Positions 27,282 to 36,941 are shown, counted from the stretch's first letter. The stretch is 64,000 nt of DNA from a candidate division CSSED10-310 bacterium (GCA_016927905.1 JAFGLW010000013.1:95810-159809); one strand, 5' to 3'. Program-made: numbers and translations. The notes: generated by a model not told the origin, from the sequence alone.

Positions 27282-27750
27282 GACTCAGCTCCTGGAAAAA
27301 CACGGAAAATCGGGATGCAGTATCCGTGAACCGGATCCGGCGGCGGAATTCACTGATCATGTCCCAGCTGAGATGCACATACAGGGATGTTTCAGGCAGG
27401 GAATCGATGGTCAGTTCGGGCCATTCGATCAGGACGATACCGTCTTCACTCAGAATCTCGGGAAGTTCCAGGTCTTCGATGTCATGTTTGGAATTCAGCC
27501 GGTACAGATCGACATGATAAATCATGTGTTTTCCCGGATACCGGTTCACGATCGTAAACGAAGGACTGGTCACCGGGTACCTGGACGGGACTCCCAGACC
27601 GGCTGCGATACCCTGGACAAGACAGGTTTTGCCCGAACCCATTTCACCCGAAAGTGGAATACAATCCCCGGGGGCAAGATGTTTTGCCAGGAGCCACCCC
27701 GCATGCCGGGTTGAATCCGGCGAATCGGTTTCAATTTCGAGCGAGACCAT
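27262..27750 (-). CDS. tsaE: tRNA threonylcarbamoyladenosine synthesis ATPase TsaE
   Basis: 162 residues. TsaE is the small P-loop ATPase that resets the TsaD-TsaB complex in t6A formation. Walker A is SGEMGSGKTCLVQG (38-51), followed by the SPSFTIVNRYPG stretch, HVDLYRL and LIEWPE, all family marks. The C-terminus is slightly longer than the common ~150. It overlaps tsaD by 20 bases and follows acpP after about 60 bases in the yceD-tsaD operon. Confidence 0.95.
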   Translation of the reverse strand: MVSLEIETDSPDSTRHAGWLLAKHLAPGDCIPLSGEMGSGKTCLVQGIAAGLGVPSRYPVTSPSFTIVNRYPGKHMIYHVDLYRLNSKHDIEDLELPEILSEDGIVLIEWPELTIDSLPETSLYVHLSWDMISEFRRRIRFTDTASRFSVFFQELSHAFPRY

Positions 27751-27809
27751 TAAAACCCGCCCCGGATACTACGACTCGCAGAACAAGGCGGGACTGCGCA
27801 GGAGTGGTT

Positions 27810-28046
27810 TCAACCTTCGAGTTTTGTTTTCAGGTAGTCGATCGCGTTTCGGACGATGACCATTTTTTCCGCATCTTCGTCCGGGATTTCCACATCGAAT
27901 TCCTCTTCAAACGCCATGACCAGTTCCACCGTATCGAGGGAATCCGCTCCGAGATCGTCGGTGAAGGATGCTTCCGGGGTTATTTCACTTTTGTCCACAC
28001 CCAGTTGTTCCGCGATCAGATTGATGACACGTTCTTCCACGTCCAT
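27810..28046 (-). CDS. acpP: Acyl carrier protein
   Basis: 78 residues, acidic and helical. The phosphopantetheine serine is in [12 protein letters not shown] (Ser37), the invariant ACP motif, followed by the [14 protein letters not shown] recognition helix. It carries growing acyl chains in type II fatty acid synthesis. AAGGAG lies seven bases before the ATG. It sits directly behind fabD, as in many bacterial fab clusters; fabF and fabH are not in the cluster. Confidence 0.97.
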   Translation of the reverse strand: MDVEERVINLIAEQLGVDKSEITPEASFTDDLGADSLDTVELVMAFEEEFDVEIPDEDAEKMVIVRNAIDYLKTKLEG

Positions 28047-28071
28047 TATTCATCTCCTTAAAAAAATGGTT

Positions 28072-29013
28072 TCAGCACGACGCCATGTTTCGGATAAATT
28101 CTCCCAGTCCTTCCACAGTGCCGATGGATACCCGCATGCTTTGCGGAATAGTTCGTTTCACCAGATTTGTCAAGATGTTGCCCGGTCCCAATTCAACGAA
28201 TAACTCCACACCCCGGTTTGCCATGTACTGAAGAGACTGCTCCCATTTTACCGGAGAAATCACCTGCCGGACAAGTGATGACCGGATGGAATCCGGATGT
28301 CCGTCCAGGACCCGTGCATCGGCATTGTTGACGATCGCCGTTGCCGGCGGCAGGACGGTCACGCGGTCGAGTTCCGATTTCATGCGAAGCGCGGCCGGTT
28401 CCATCAGCCGGCTGTGAAATGGAGCGCTCACGGGCAGTATGACACCTTTTTTAGCGCCGTGTTTCTGCGCCGCCAGGATCCCCCGTTCCACGGCTTCCCG
28501 GTGTCCAGAAATGACGATCTGTCCGGGGCTGTTGAAGTTGGCGGCCTGCAGGACCTGATCCTGAGCCGCCTCCTTGCAGACATCCGCGATTGCATCGGGG
28601 TTCAGGCCGATGAGGGCCGCCATGGTTCCCATCCCCGTCGGGGTGGCGTTCTGCATGGCTTCACCCCGTATTCTCACCAGTCGTACCGCCGATTCGAAAT
28701 CCAGGCTTCCGGCAAACCACAGCGCCGTGTATTCTCCCAGACTGTGTCCGGCGGCAAAAAGAGGCGTGACGGAGGTTGTATCCCTGAATACCGCGGCAAT
28801 GGCTGCGGATACCGTAAGAAGGGCGGGTTGGGTGTTCGCAGTCAGATTGAGCTGATCCTGAGGCCCGTTGAAACACAGATCGGACAGGGGGAATCCCAGC
28901 ACCTTATCGGCCCGGGTGAAGATATCCGCCGCAACGGGATACGTTTCGAAAAAATCCCTGCCCATTCCGCTGAACTGCGATCCCTGTCCCGGAAAAATAA
29001 CCGCTGTTTTCAC
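28072..29013 (-). CDS. fabD: Malonyl-CoA:ACP transacylase
   Basis: 313 residues. FabD loads malonate onto ACP for fatty acid synthesis. The nucleophile elbow GHSLGEYTAL (Ser in GHSLG, about residue 91) is canonical, with FPGQGSQFSGMG (8-19) at the N-terminus, the GSxM-like PTGMGTMAALIG and the catalytic His in SAPFHSRLM (about 199). It lies between plsX and acpP in the operon and starts about 20 bases after plsX ends. Confidence 0.97.
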   Translation of the reverse strand: MKTAVIFPGQGSQFSGMGRDFFETYPVAADIFTRADKVLGFPLSDLCFNGPQDQLNLTANTQPALLTVSAAIAAVFRDTTSVTPLFAAGHSLGEYTALWFAGSLDFESAVRLVRIRGEAMQNATPTGMGTMAALIGLNPDAIADVCKEAAQDQVLQAANFNSPGQIVISGHREAVERGILAAQKHGAKKGVILPVSAPFHSRLMEPAALRMKSELDRVTVLPPATAIVNNADARVLDGHPDSIRSSLVRQVISPVKWEQSLQYMANRGVELFVELGPGNILTNLVKRTIPQSMRVSIGTVEGLGEFIRNMASC

Positions 29014-29035
29014 TGCAACCGGCTCCTGAATATCC

Positions 29036-30025
29036 TCATGATCTGCCCATACGGTTCAATACCTCCAGCGTATTGTCAAGCACTGTTCTTTCATGCCATT
29101 TCTTTGCCGCGCCGATGGCATTGTAAATATTTTCCACACCCGCCTTCCCGTGACACACCATGCAGATTCCGTTCGCGCCCATTAATATGGCACCGCCATA
29201 TTGGGAAGGATCAAACCGCTTATTTATGACACGATCACCGGAAAAATCAATCCCCATGGATTTGAAGATCATCCGGGCGAGACTTTCGGATGATTTCAGA
29301 ACAATGTTTCCGGTGATCCCGTCGGTAACATAGACATCCGAAATCCCGGTCCACATGTCGTTCCCCTCCACATTCCCCCGGAATTCAAGCGGGAGGGTTT
29401 CCAGAATGGCACCGGCTTTCCGCAGTCTGCGGGGGCCCTTGTTTCTTTCGGAACCGACGTTGAGCAGCCCGATCCGAGGATCCGGGATATCCAGGATTGT
29501 CCGGGCCGCTGCATATCCCAGAATCCCGAAATTGACATAATCCAAAGCTGTCAACGAAATGGAAGCTCCCACATCCAGCAGAAGAAAATCCCGGTTTTCC
29601 GGGCCCGGCATCAACTGACACAATCCGGGTGTTCGGATAGACGGGAGCAGGCCCAGGATTTCACGGGCAGCCAGCACGACCGCTCCGGTATTCCCGGCAC
29701 TCACAACCGCCTGACTCCGGCCCTGGGCCACCTCACGAATGCAGCGCACGATGGATGCTTCCGGTTTATCCCGGAGAATCGATCCGGGATCCTCGTCCAT
29801 CCGGATCCATTGATCGGCTTCGACGATCCGAAAGGAGTTTTCGTCAATGCGTCCGGTAGCGCTGCAAACTGCTTTTGCCAGTAAATCTAGGATTACGGAC
29901 CGGTTGCCGGCAAAAGCGATGTGGATATCCATGCTTTCAACGGCCCGGACACCGGCCTGAATCGTAAATTCAGGGCCGTAATCGCTGCCGAACGTGTCCA
30001 GAATAATTTCCACGAAACGGTCCAC
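29036..30025 (-). CDS. plsX: Phosphate acyltransferase PlsX
   Basis: About 329 residues from a GTG at 30025. The open frame continues 27 codons upstream into rpmF, but PlsX proteins begin right at the beta strand seen here as VEIILDTFGSDYGP, so a GTG at 30025 or 30013 is more likely. No clear Shine-Dalgarno is visible; coupling to rpmF, which ends about 20 bases before, may serve. PlsX converts acyl-ACP to acyl-phosphate for phosphatidic acid synthesis. Family marks are SAGNTGAVVLAA, LLDVGASI, GLLNVGSERNKG and DGITGNIVLKSSES. The first residues (DTFGSDYGP for DAMGGDxAP) are unusually divergent. The operon context yceD-rpmF-plsX-fabD supports the call. Confidence 0.94.
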   Translation of the reverse strand: MDRFVEIILDTFGSDYGPEFTIQAGVRAVESMDIHIAFAGNRSVILDLLAKAVCSATGRIDENSFRIVEADQWIRMDEDPGSILRDKPEASIVRCIREVAQGRSQAVVSAGNTGAVVLAAREILGLLPSIRTPGLCQLMPGPENRDFLLLDVGASISLTALDYVNFGILGYAAARTILDIPDPRIGLLNVGSERNKGPRRLRKAGAILETLPLEFRGNVEGNDMWTGISDVYVTDGITGNIVLKSSESLARMIFKSMGIDFSGDRVINKRFDPSQYGGAILMGANGICMVCHGKAGVENIYNAIGAAKKWHERTVLDNTLEVLNRMGRS

Positions 30026-30044
30026 GGGGTTTGAAAATGCGGAA

Positions 30045-30227
30045 TCAGCTCTCTTCGATCTGCAGAACTTTTGTTTCGCCGTAGAACCCGCAATTCTGGC
30101 AGACACGGTGCGGAAGCTTTGGAGATTGACATTTGGGGCAGGTGGCCAGATTCACCGTTTTCACGCTTTTGGTGGCGCTCCGCATTCTTTTCTTTGATCT
30201 CGTCGTCCGACGCTTTGGAACCGGCAT
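30045..30227 (-). CDS. rpmF: 50S ribosomal protein L32
   Basis: 60 residues from the ATG at 30227, preceded by AAAGGTG; the frame extends upstream but MPVPKRRTTRSKKRMRS is the invariant L32 N-terminus. Two CxxC pairs (CPKC and CQNC) make the zinc-binding form of L32. It is a structural protein of the large subunit. As in many bacteria it lies between yceD (DUF177) and plsX. Confidence 0.97.
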   Translation of the reverse strand: MPVPKRRTTRSKKRMRSATKSVKTVNLATCPKCQSPKLPHRVCQNCGFYGETKVLQIEES

Positions 30228-30228
30228 A

Positions 30229-30756
30229 TCATTCACCTTTCCTATCCAAAAATTCCTTGAGTTTCGCCAATCGGGGATCGGCCGGAGTTGCATCGCATCC
30301 ACAACTTCCCAGATTCAGGTCTTTACCGCAATGCGGACACAGGCCCCGGCATGACGTCGAACATATCGGTTTCATGGGCAAATGTAAAATCATCTGTTCG
30401 CGCAGTATCTGGTTCATGTCAATCTCATTGCCGATCAGAACGCTTTCGTCCATGTCGTCGTCCTTCAATCCCCGGATCCTGTTTTCATCCGGCGGTATGG
30501 ATGGCGTCAGAAACACCTGGAATGTCGATTTCACCGGCGACGTGATTTTTTTCAGGCATCTGGCGCACCGGAGATTCCATAAGCCGTTCATTTTTCCCGA
30601 TACGGTGAATCTGCGGCGGGACACGGAGATGTTCCCGGCAAAACGGACATCCCCCAGAAAACCCTCGTCGATGTCTGAGACGTCGATGCTGCCCGCCGGT
30701 ATGTCGAGATTCAGTTCCAGACCCTGTTCGGGGATTTCGTTTATTTTGATTCTCAT
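30229..30756 (-). CDS. yceD: YceD/DUF177 family protein
   Basis: 175 residues from the ATG at 30756, chosen over an upstream start because GAAGG lies before it and the family starts near MRIKINEIPE. YceD is linked to 23S rRNA accumulation and is nearly always encoded next to rpmF. Family marks are the CARCL motif (about residue 64) and the C-terminal Cys-rich GLCPHCGKDLNLGSCGC. One base separates its stop from the rpmF start. It is the first gene of the operon, about 50 bases behind a TTGACA promoter. Confidence 0.92.
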   Translation of the reverse strand: MRIKINEIPEQGLELNLDIPAGSIDVSDIDEGFLGDVRFAGNISVSRRRFTVSGKMNGLWNLRCARCLKKITSPVKSTFQVFLTPSIPPDENRIRGLKDDDMDESVLIGNEIDMNQILREQMILHLPMKPICSTSCRGLCPHCGKDLNLGSCGCDATPADPRLAKLKEFLDRKGE

Positions 30757-30806
30757 TATTTTCGAAGCCTTCAGTTTTGAATCGACACCCGCTGCAAAAC
30801 CGTAAT

Positions 30807-30835
30807 ACATTAATCCCGACGGCTCATCCTGTCAA
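30807..30835 (-). promoter_or_regulatory. Promoter of the yceD-rpmF-plsX-fabD-acpP-tsaE-tsaD operon
   Basis: Minus strand TTGACA (30835-30830), 17 bases, TAATGT (30812-30807), about 50 bases before the yceD ATG. The -35 is perfect and the -10 matches at three positions. The divergent fabG lies just beyond. Confidence 0.55.
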
Positions 30836-30938
30836 GTATGAAAACCGGCAGGCCGGAAATTGAGAATATGCTGTAAATAAATGTGGTTTCCGCTACAATA
30901 CCGGCTGGATCAATCAGCAGCATATGGGAGGAATCGTC

Positions 30939-31679
30939 ATGCAACTGACAGACACAACAGCAATGGTTACGGGAGCCGCAAGGGGAATCGGGTGGGAGAT
31001 TGCGCAGGGTCTCTTTCGGGCGGGCAGCCGGGTGATTCTGGTCGATCTGAACCGGGAGGAACTTCTGGATTCGGTTGAAAAAATCGAATCATCCGGATCC
31101 GACTGGTTGATCCCGGTGGCATGCGACGTGTCGGACCCGGCATCCGTTACGGAGATGTTTGAAAAAATCAAGATGGATTGGGGGAAACTGGACATTCTGA
31201 TCAACAATGCCGGCATCACCCGGGATAATCTTTTCATGCGGATGAAACTGGCGGAATGGACGAAGGTGATCGATGTGAATCTCACCGGGAGTTATCTTTG
31301 TACCCGGAACGCCGTTTCCATGCTGAGAAAATCACCCCGGGGAAGGATTATCAACATATCAAGCGTCGCCGCGAAGGGAAATCCGGGTCAGGCAAATTAT
31401 TCCGCCTCCAAAGCCGGCATCATCGGGCTGACCAAAACCCTTGCCCTGGAACTGGCACGATACGGCATCACGGCGAATTGCATCGCACCCGGTTTTATTG
31501 AAACCGATATGACCCGGGCAATCGGGGACAAGGCGAGAACCGACTGGATGATGAAAATACCTGCGGGCAGAGCAGGTCAACCGGCCGATATCGCGGCGAC
31601 GATCCTGTTTTTGGTTTCACCGGGAGCTGATTATATCACGGGTCAAGTGATCGGTGTGGACGGGGGTCTTGGAATCTGA
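30939..31679 (+). CDS. fabG: 3-oxoacyl-ACP reductase FabG-type short-chain dehydrogenase
   Basis: 246 residues from the ATG at 30939, which has GGGAGG seven bases upstream; an in-frame ATG five codons earlier would place the ribosome site inside the coding region. Classical SDR: TGAARGIG cofactor loop (11-18), NNAG (about 87-90), catalytic Ser in NISSVAAKG, Tyr and Lys in YSASKAG, and the substrate-end GQVIGVDGGLGI. FabG reduces 3-oxoacyl-ACP with NADPH. It is divergent from the fatty acid operon, which supports FabG over a generic SDR, though other SDR functions cannot be excluded. Confidence 0.87.
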   Translation: MQLTDTTAMVTGAARGIGWEIAQGLFRAGSRVILVDLNREELLDSVEKIESSGSDWLIPVACDVSDPASVTEMFEKIKMDWGKLDILINNAGITRDNLFMRMKLAEWTKVIDVNLTGSYLCTRNAVSMLRKSPRGRIINISSVAAKGNPGQANYSASKAGIIGLTKTLALELARYGITANCIAPGFIETDMTRAIGDKARTDWMMKIPAGRAGQPADIAATILFLVSPGADYITGQVIGVDGGLGI

Positions 31680-31700
31680 CTTCGAGAAGGGTAGTTCCCA

Positions 31701-34700
31701 ATGCTGGAATCCTATGAAGATCTGGTGAGCGGTCTGAGTATCTTGTCCAATCACTTCCAGAAATATCTGCGGTTTGTGAAAAAGAGCAGTTTCTATCTCA
31801 GACAGCGGCTCGATGACTGCGGTTTGACCGGGAAAGTGCATCTGTGGCGGAAATCCCACAATTATCAACGTGAAATGCAATACATCATATCGGTCGCTCA
31901 GGACCAGAAGGAAATCCGGGTCTTTCTGGGCACCTATTTTATCCTGCAGATCCTCCAGCTTCATTTCATCAATATTGACTGGCTCCGGAGAGAAGTGTGG
32001 AACGATCCCGACCGATTGAACATGTTCCGACAGATACTGACCCGGTTCAGGTTTCAGCTGAGAAACCTGGTTTCGTGTTATCTTTCCGCCCTGTTTGAAG
32101 TCTTTGCAGGCGAAAGCCCTCAGGAGGGGATCGCGTTCTGCAACGTGGGCATGATCCTGGATCAGGATGATCTGGACGTGGGGATATTCATTTCGGATTC
32201 GATGGACAGAAGCTACTGGAACAGGATCGTCAGTCAGGTCAGCAGCGATTTCATGAAATATTCGACGAAGATGCATTTCTACCTGGCGGAACTGGTGGCA
32301 CCGGATTCATTCCTGATTTCGGTGTCAGATATAAACAACTATATCAATCGCAATGTGCATGATTTTGTGCTTGTTTCAGAGCTGCTTGTCACGGAGTTTC
32401 TGTTCGGTGATGAGAAACTGATTCAGAAACTGGAGCGGGAAATCATCGACAGGTTCTATTTCGAGAAAGGCAATCCATGGCTTCATGAAGGATATCTCCG
32501 GGGGATGATCGGGGAGATTCAGGTGCTTTTACGATTCGATTTGAACACAACCTGGATCAGCCCCAAAAACCAGGGATTGCGCCTGATACACAGCCTGATG
32601 AACATCATGAAAACCATTCACGGATTTTACGAACACGGATCCAGGGATGCGCTGGAATATCTGAAGCGGATCGACACCCAGAACATGGATCTTTATCAGA
32701 ACCTGGAGAACATCTTCAATTTCATCGAGATGTTCAGTTATGTATACCAGATCGTGGTATCCGTGGATGACACATTCGATTGCAGCGATGGAACGACACT
32801 TGACAACCTGGATGTCGTGGCAAAAATGATGGGGTTCGTCAGTTACGGTGTGGTTCGGCCGGGAATCCGGCTGATGACAAAATATTACGAGAATATGGAA
32901 ACGCTTTCCCGGATCGGTCGAGAGTTTCAGGGCCAGATCAACACGCACCTGAAGAAGATCACCGTTTTCAATTCCATCCTCAGGGATCAACCCCTCCAGG
33001 GATATCCGTTGCGCTGGACCGACAACAAAGCTCTGAATTCATTGAAGCTGTTCCGGGTATTCAGCGGTCTTGTCTACTGGGACGACATCCTTCAGATCCT
33101 CGGCGATAATGACGGGGAAGCACTCCGGGTCATCGTCCAAAACATAGAAAAACTGGATGTTTCCCGGCGGATGCACACGTTCAACCGCCTTCTGAAACTT
33201 CTGTTTTTCGATATGGATTCGATCGTGATGGTCGGAGTGCTTCTCGCGCGCCACATCCGCGATAAACGCCTGAGCAAGTATACAAGGCATATGAGAGAAT
33301 GGTTGATCCGCCGCCTGGAAGACAAACCGATGCATCTTGTTTCCTTCATTAATCTGATCCGGACCCATCCATCCATGCTGGCGGAATTCCTGTTAACACT
33401 TTCCAATCCGCAGCTGCTGGTTTTGGTTTCCATATCGAAAGAACTGAAAAGCCAAGAGGATCCGGATCCGGAATACCGGAACAAATTCACCATTCTGTGC
33501 AAGTTGATTGCGTTTTCCTCCAATCACTATCTCCGGATACTATCTCGGGTGGTCAAGGTTCGTCCCGAAATAGTGACTTATATCAACGATATGAGTGTTT
33601 TGGATGGGATATCGATTCAACTCTGGTCGGGTTTGGCCGAGTTCTCTTCTCCGGAAACCCTGAAAGAGCATCTGGAGATGTACTATCAGTTCAGTTTCTG
33701 CAAGTGCGGGCTGATAACCGTTAACCAGCCGGGAGACATCAAACTGCTTTATGGATCCTACAATTCATTTTTCCGGAGATATTTCAGATGGCTGTACCGG
33801 GCTTGTCAGTGGGCCGTGGATCAGCAGGGAAATTTTGAATTCTACTATCGGGAACAGGATGAAGATGATCAGCCGCTGGCGTTTTTCTGCACGGGAGGTT
33901 ATGCCCGGGAAGAAGCATTTGAGAACGATATCGACCTGATCGTAGTCAGCTACGATTCGGATCCCGAGTTTGTGAGGTATGCGTCGCGAATCGTGAATGA
34001 GATCAACCGGGAACTCCGGAAACAGGGCATTATTCCGCATTATCGTTTTTCGGAATTTTTCAATTCGTTCATCGTTTCAATTGAAACAATATCGCAGTTC
34101 CTGTCTGTCGACCGCGGAACGGATTTCATCGAGTTTTCGCAACTGCTTGGTTCCCGGCTATTGATCGGAGGTCGTTCGTTCGACATTGAATTCACCCATA
34201 TTCTCGAACAGCATCTTTTTAAAAATCCCCATCGATTCATCAGCAAGTTGCTGGCCGAATTGAGACAGCGGAATGAATATCAGCGGGGATCCCCGACGCC
34301 CCGGGGGAAAGTGGTCAATGTCAAGGAGGATCCGGGAGCTTTGAGAGATATTCAGATCATCGTGACCGCCTGCCAGGCATACGTTGGATTGCGTGAACCG
34401 GTCATCTGGGAGGTCATTCAGATACTGAAACACAGGTTGCCGGAACTGGAACACGAATTCAACATGCTGGAACGGGCCTACCAGTTCATGCGGTTTTTCA
34501 AGGATATCTATGCACTGTCGCTTTCCGGAGCCAACGATATCGTTCGAGAACGGCTGATCGACACAATCCATCGCATGGATCTGGATGAAAATGTCGTTTA
34601 CAGTGAAGAGGATTCGGTGACCCGTCTTCTGAACCGGTACCGGTATCACAGATACCGGTCGCAACAGGCGATCGCTTGTGTCAGCAGATTCCTGACGGAT

Positions 34701-34712
34701 CAAATTAAATGA
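31701..34712 (+). CDS. 1003-residue GlnD-like nucleotidyltransferase-domain protein
   Basis: The C-terminal third (about 690-960) resembles the nucleotidyltransferase part of GlnD: GGYAREEAFENDIDL at about 730-745 matches the GG-x-GRGE...SDxDL active site with the DxD pair kept and one residue shorter. VVNVKEDPGALRDIQ at about 871-885 matches the VKEGPGGLRDI motif of GlnD. The HD and ACT domains of GlnD are absent. The first ~690 residues are a helical region I cannot assign to any family, with few Cys and no membrane helices. It may attach or remove a nucleotide on a partner protein; this is inference. GAAGGG precedes the ATG, fabG ends 21 bases upstream, and a 107-residue gene is coupled downstream (ATGA). 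Confidence 0.8.
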   Translation: MLESYEDLVSGLSILSNHFQKYLRFVKKSSFYLRQRLDDCGLTGKVHLWRKSHNYQREMQYIISVAQDQKEIRVFLGTYFILQILQLHFINIDWLRREVWNDPDRLNMFRQILTRFRFQLRNLVSCYLSALFEVFAGESPQEGIAFCNVGMILDQDDLDVGIFISDSMDRSYWNRIVSQVSSDFMKYSTKMHFYLAELVAPDSFLISVSDINNYINRNVHDFVLVSELLVTEFLFGDEKLIQKLEREIIDRFYFEKGNPWLHEGYLRGMIGEIQVLLRFDLNTTWISPKNQGLRLIHSLMNIMKTIHGFYEHGSRDALEYLKRIDTQNMDLYQNLENIFNFIEMFSYVYQIVVSVDDTFDCSDGTTLDNLDVVAKMMGFVSYGVVRPGIRLMTKYYENMETLSRIGREFQGQINTHLKKITVFNSILRDQPLQGYPLRWTDNKALNSLKLFRVFSGLVYWDDILQILGDNDGEALRVIVQNIEKLDVSRRMHTFNRLLKLLFFDMDSIVMVGVLLARHIRDKRLSKYTRHMREWLIRRLEDKPMHLVSFINLIRTHPSMLAEFLLTLSNPQLLVLVSISKELKSQEDPDPEYRNKFTILCKLIAFSSNHYLRILSRVVKVRPEIVTYINDMSVLDGISIQLWSGLAEFSSPETLKEHLEMYYQFSFCKCGLITVNQPGDIKLLYGSYNSFFRRYFRWLYRACQWAVDQQGNFEFYYREQDEDDQPLAFFCTGGYAREEAFENDIDLIVVSYDSDPEFVRYASRIVNEINRELRKQGIIPHYRFSEFFNSFIVSIETISQFLSVDRGTDFIEFSQLLGSRLLIGGRSFDIEFTHILEQHLFKNPHRFISKLLAELRQRNEYQRGSPTPRGKVVNVKEDPGALRDIQIIVTACQAYVGLREPVIWEVIQILKHRLPELEHEFNMLERAYQFMRFFKDIYALSLSGANDIVRERLIDTIHRMDLDENVVYSEEDSVTRLLNRYRYHRYRSQQAIACVSRFLTDQIK

Positions 34713-35032
34713 CACTGCCGGAAGATCTCAAGATCCGGATGAGAACGCTGGCGGTCGAGTTGTCGGAGGAATACGGCCGGTCCTATGTGATGTTTGCGCT
34801 CAAGAAGATCCGGGACCGGCAGTTGCTGGAGCTGGATATTCCCGTGGACTGGAGGGGTTTCGATCCCATACTGAAAGTTTCGGATGCCGTGTTGAAGGAA
34901 CTGGAATCGACCCTGTTTGAGAGCAACGATGGGATCTCCGATATCAGCCAGATCCGGGAGATCATCGCGGACCTGATCCATGTCCTTCCAAAACTCCCGG
35001 CAATCGTCGACGGCGACGGATCAACCCGTTGA
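34709..35032 (+). CDS. Small hypothetical protein coupled to the GlnD-like gene
   Basis: 107 residues, starting inside the stop of the preceding gene (ATGA), so its synthesis depends on that gene. It is charged and mostly helical with no signal peptide, membrane segment or recognised motif; RMRTLAVELSEEYGRSYVMFALKKIRD suggests an amphipathic helical pair. Strict coupling makes it a candidate partner or substrate of the nucleotidyltransferase, in the way PII is for GlnD, but it does not look like PII and lacks a T-loop. Unknown function. Confidence 0.7.
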   Translation: MTLPEDLKIRMRTLAVELSEEYGRSYVMFALKKIRDRQLLELDIPVDWRGFDPILKVSDAVLKELESTLFESNDGISDISQIREIIADLIHVLPKLPAIVDGDGSTR

Positions 35033-35104
35033 AAAGTTCTTCATACTCTGGTATTAGAATTTTACCGAGCGAATCCGCAACCCGATGTATTCGGAAGTCC
35101 GTGG

Positions 35105-36913
35105 ATGAGAATTGGATGCAGAAATAATTCGAATATAACAACGCCATCAGTTCTCCTCACACTGTGGTGTCTTGTATGCCTGAGCCGAGCGGGGGCCGCC
35201 GAGGAATACATCTGGACAGATCGATCCAGGGGTCTGACCGACCTGGATATCAAATCGATTGCCGTAAATCCGCGGGATCCGGCCGGTGTGCTTTGCACCT
35301 CCGATTCCACAGTATTTCTTTCCTCCGACAGCGGGTCCACCTGGAAATCGGTTTACAGACTGAAAGGAAAAAAGGCGCGCATTCGTTTTATTCCGGATGC
35401 CAAGGCACCGGAAATGGAAATCAGGATCGACACGGATGACTACGACCCGGAGGATCTCCGCCGGGACGGAATTCTCCAGGATGATGAGACACTCGACGAA
35501 ATCGATGACTCGGAGCTTGCCCGACGGTTGATGGATGCCGGTATTCTTGAATCGGAACCAACTGTCGGGCAGCCGGAGGAACAAATTGAGAAATCAGGCT
35601 GGCATCACAGGTCATCCCGGATAATCTGGCATCCCCAAAATCCGGACACGGCATTCCTGTCGACCAACCTGGGTCTTCACCGATCGACGGATGGCGGCCG
35701 AACATGGGAATACCTCCGGTGCAATCTGACGGGTGAATCACAACAGATCAACGCGGCAGTTATCACAACTTCCGGACGGTGGATCATTCTGGCCACACAG
35801 GCGGGCCTGTTCCGGAGTTTGGAAACGGACCTTCGGTTTTCTCCAGTGCCGGGGATCCGGGAGACACGTCCGTATCTGGATGTAACGGCGGATCCATACT
35901 CACAGGATGTCTACGCGGCCGTCTCGGATAATAAGCTGTTCGTGGGTGAACCTTCGGGCCGGGTTGCCCGCTTTGCGATCCCTGCAAAACAGAGTGGTTA
36001 TGCCCTGATATCGGTCGATGTAATGGAAGGCGAATCCATCTTCGCGGCATCACCGACAACCCTGTACTTTCATCAATCTCCCGATGAGTGGAAATCGCTG
36101 GCTTCGATGGATTTGATGGGAGCTGAAATCAGGGATATTCATGCCTGCGGGAACATCTATCTGGCGACATCCCGGGGAGTATATGAATTCGACATCTCAA
36201 CCGGGGTGGGAAGATTCCGGAACAACGGTCTGCCGGAGATGGACATCAGGCAGGTCACGGGTGTTTCGGGATCGGATTGCAGGTTGATGGCGGCAACCGG
36301 AACGGGAGTTTATATCTATCATGCGGTTCCGATCCCGAAGCGGGGTGAACCGATCGGGATGCACTTTGAACGGCAGATGGATCGGATTCCGGATTTGAAT
36401 GAGGTAACAGCCGCAGCGCTGGCATATTCGGAAATGAACATTCCGCGAGACCGCCAGTGGATCCGGAAATGTCGGCTGTCTCCCTGGCTTCCTGAAGTCC
36501 ATCTGGCATTTGATTCCAATCTCAACAGCTCCGATAACGACCGCCGGTATCCGTCGTTCATCGTTCTGCCGGATGGAGAAGTGGCTCATGACCCGGACGG
36601 CTGGAAATGGGATGAAACGGATAACCGGGACTGTGGTGTTGAACTGAGTGTGAAATGGTTTCCCCGGTTTTTCAAGATGAGAGATGATGTCTGGGCAGCT
36701 CACGACAGGTTCCATCATGAGATCAAAAGAAGAGCAGACATGATCGCCCGGGTCAGGCGGCTGTATCTCGAATATCTCGACGCCGACCGGCGAATACACA
36801 GCCTGCCCGACGGGACGGATAAAATCATGCAGTATCTGTACATAAACCGGTTGATCGCCGATTTGGATGGGCTGACCGGCAGTTATTTTTCAAATCATAT
36901 GGTGGATCATTGA
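35105..36913 (+). CDS. Exported Asp-box propeller protein with unnamed C-terminal domain
   Basis: 602 residues. An N-terminal signal peptide (hydrophobic core PSVLLTLWCLVCL, cleavage near AGAA) is followed by a propeller-like region with Asp-box (BNR) repeats SSDSGSTWKSV (about 76) and STDGGRTWEYL (about 196), plus weaker copies to about 430. An acidic insert lies around 120-165. From about 432 to 600 comes a second domain: beta strands (EVHLAFD, ELSVKWF) then long helices ending in YFSNHM. This domain recurs in the next gene. The protein probably sits in the periplasm or at the outer membrane. GGAAG precedes the ATG. No function can be named. Confidence 0.82.
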   Translation: MRIGCRNNSNITTPSVLLTLWCLVCLSRAGAAEEYIWTDRSRGLTDLDIKSIAVNPRDPAGVLCTSDSTVFLSSDSGSTWKSVYRLKGKKARIRFIPDAKAPEMEIRIDTDDYDPEDLRRDGILQDDETLDEIDDSELARRLMDAGILESEPTVGQPEEQIEKSGWHHRSSRIIWHPQNPDTAFLSTNLGLHRSTDGGRTWEYLRCNLTGESQQINAAVITTSGRWIILATQAGLFRSLETDLRFSPVPGIRETRPYLDVTADPYSQDVYAAVSDNKLFVGEPSGRVARFAIPAKQSGYALISVDVMEGESIFAASPTTLYFHQSPDEWKSLASMDLMGAEIRDIHACGNIYLATSRGVYEFDISTGVGRFRNNGLPEMDIRQVTGVSGSDCRLMAATGTGVYIYHAVPIPKRGEPIGMHFERQMDRIPDLNEVTAAALAYSEMNIPRDRQWIRKCRLSPWLPEVHLAFDSNLNSSDNDRRYPSFIVLPDGEVAHDPDGWKWDETDNRDCGVELSVKWFPRFFKMRDDVWAAHDRFHHEIKRRADMIARVRRLYLEYLDADRRIHSLPDGTDKIMQYLYINRLIADLDGLTGSYFSNHMVDH

Positions 36914-36941
36914 GGGATCGGTTATCAGAAAGGGGAGCGAT

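Noticed and set aside
30026..30106. Upstream extension of PlsX into rpmF
   Set aside because: The extra 27 residues are basic, do not match PlsX, and lie within the L32 coding region.
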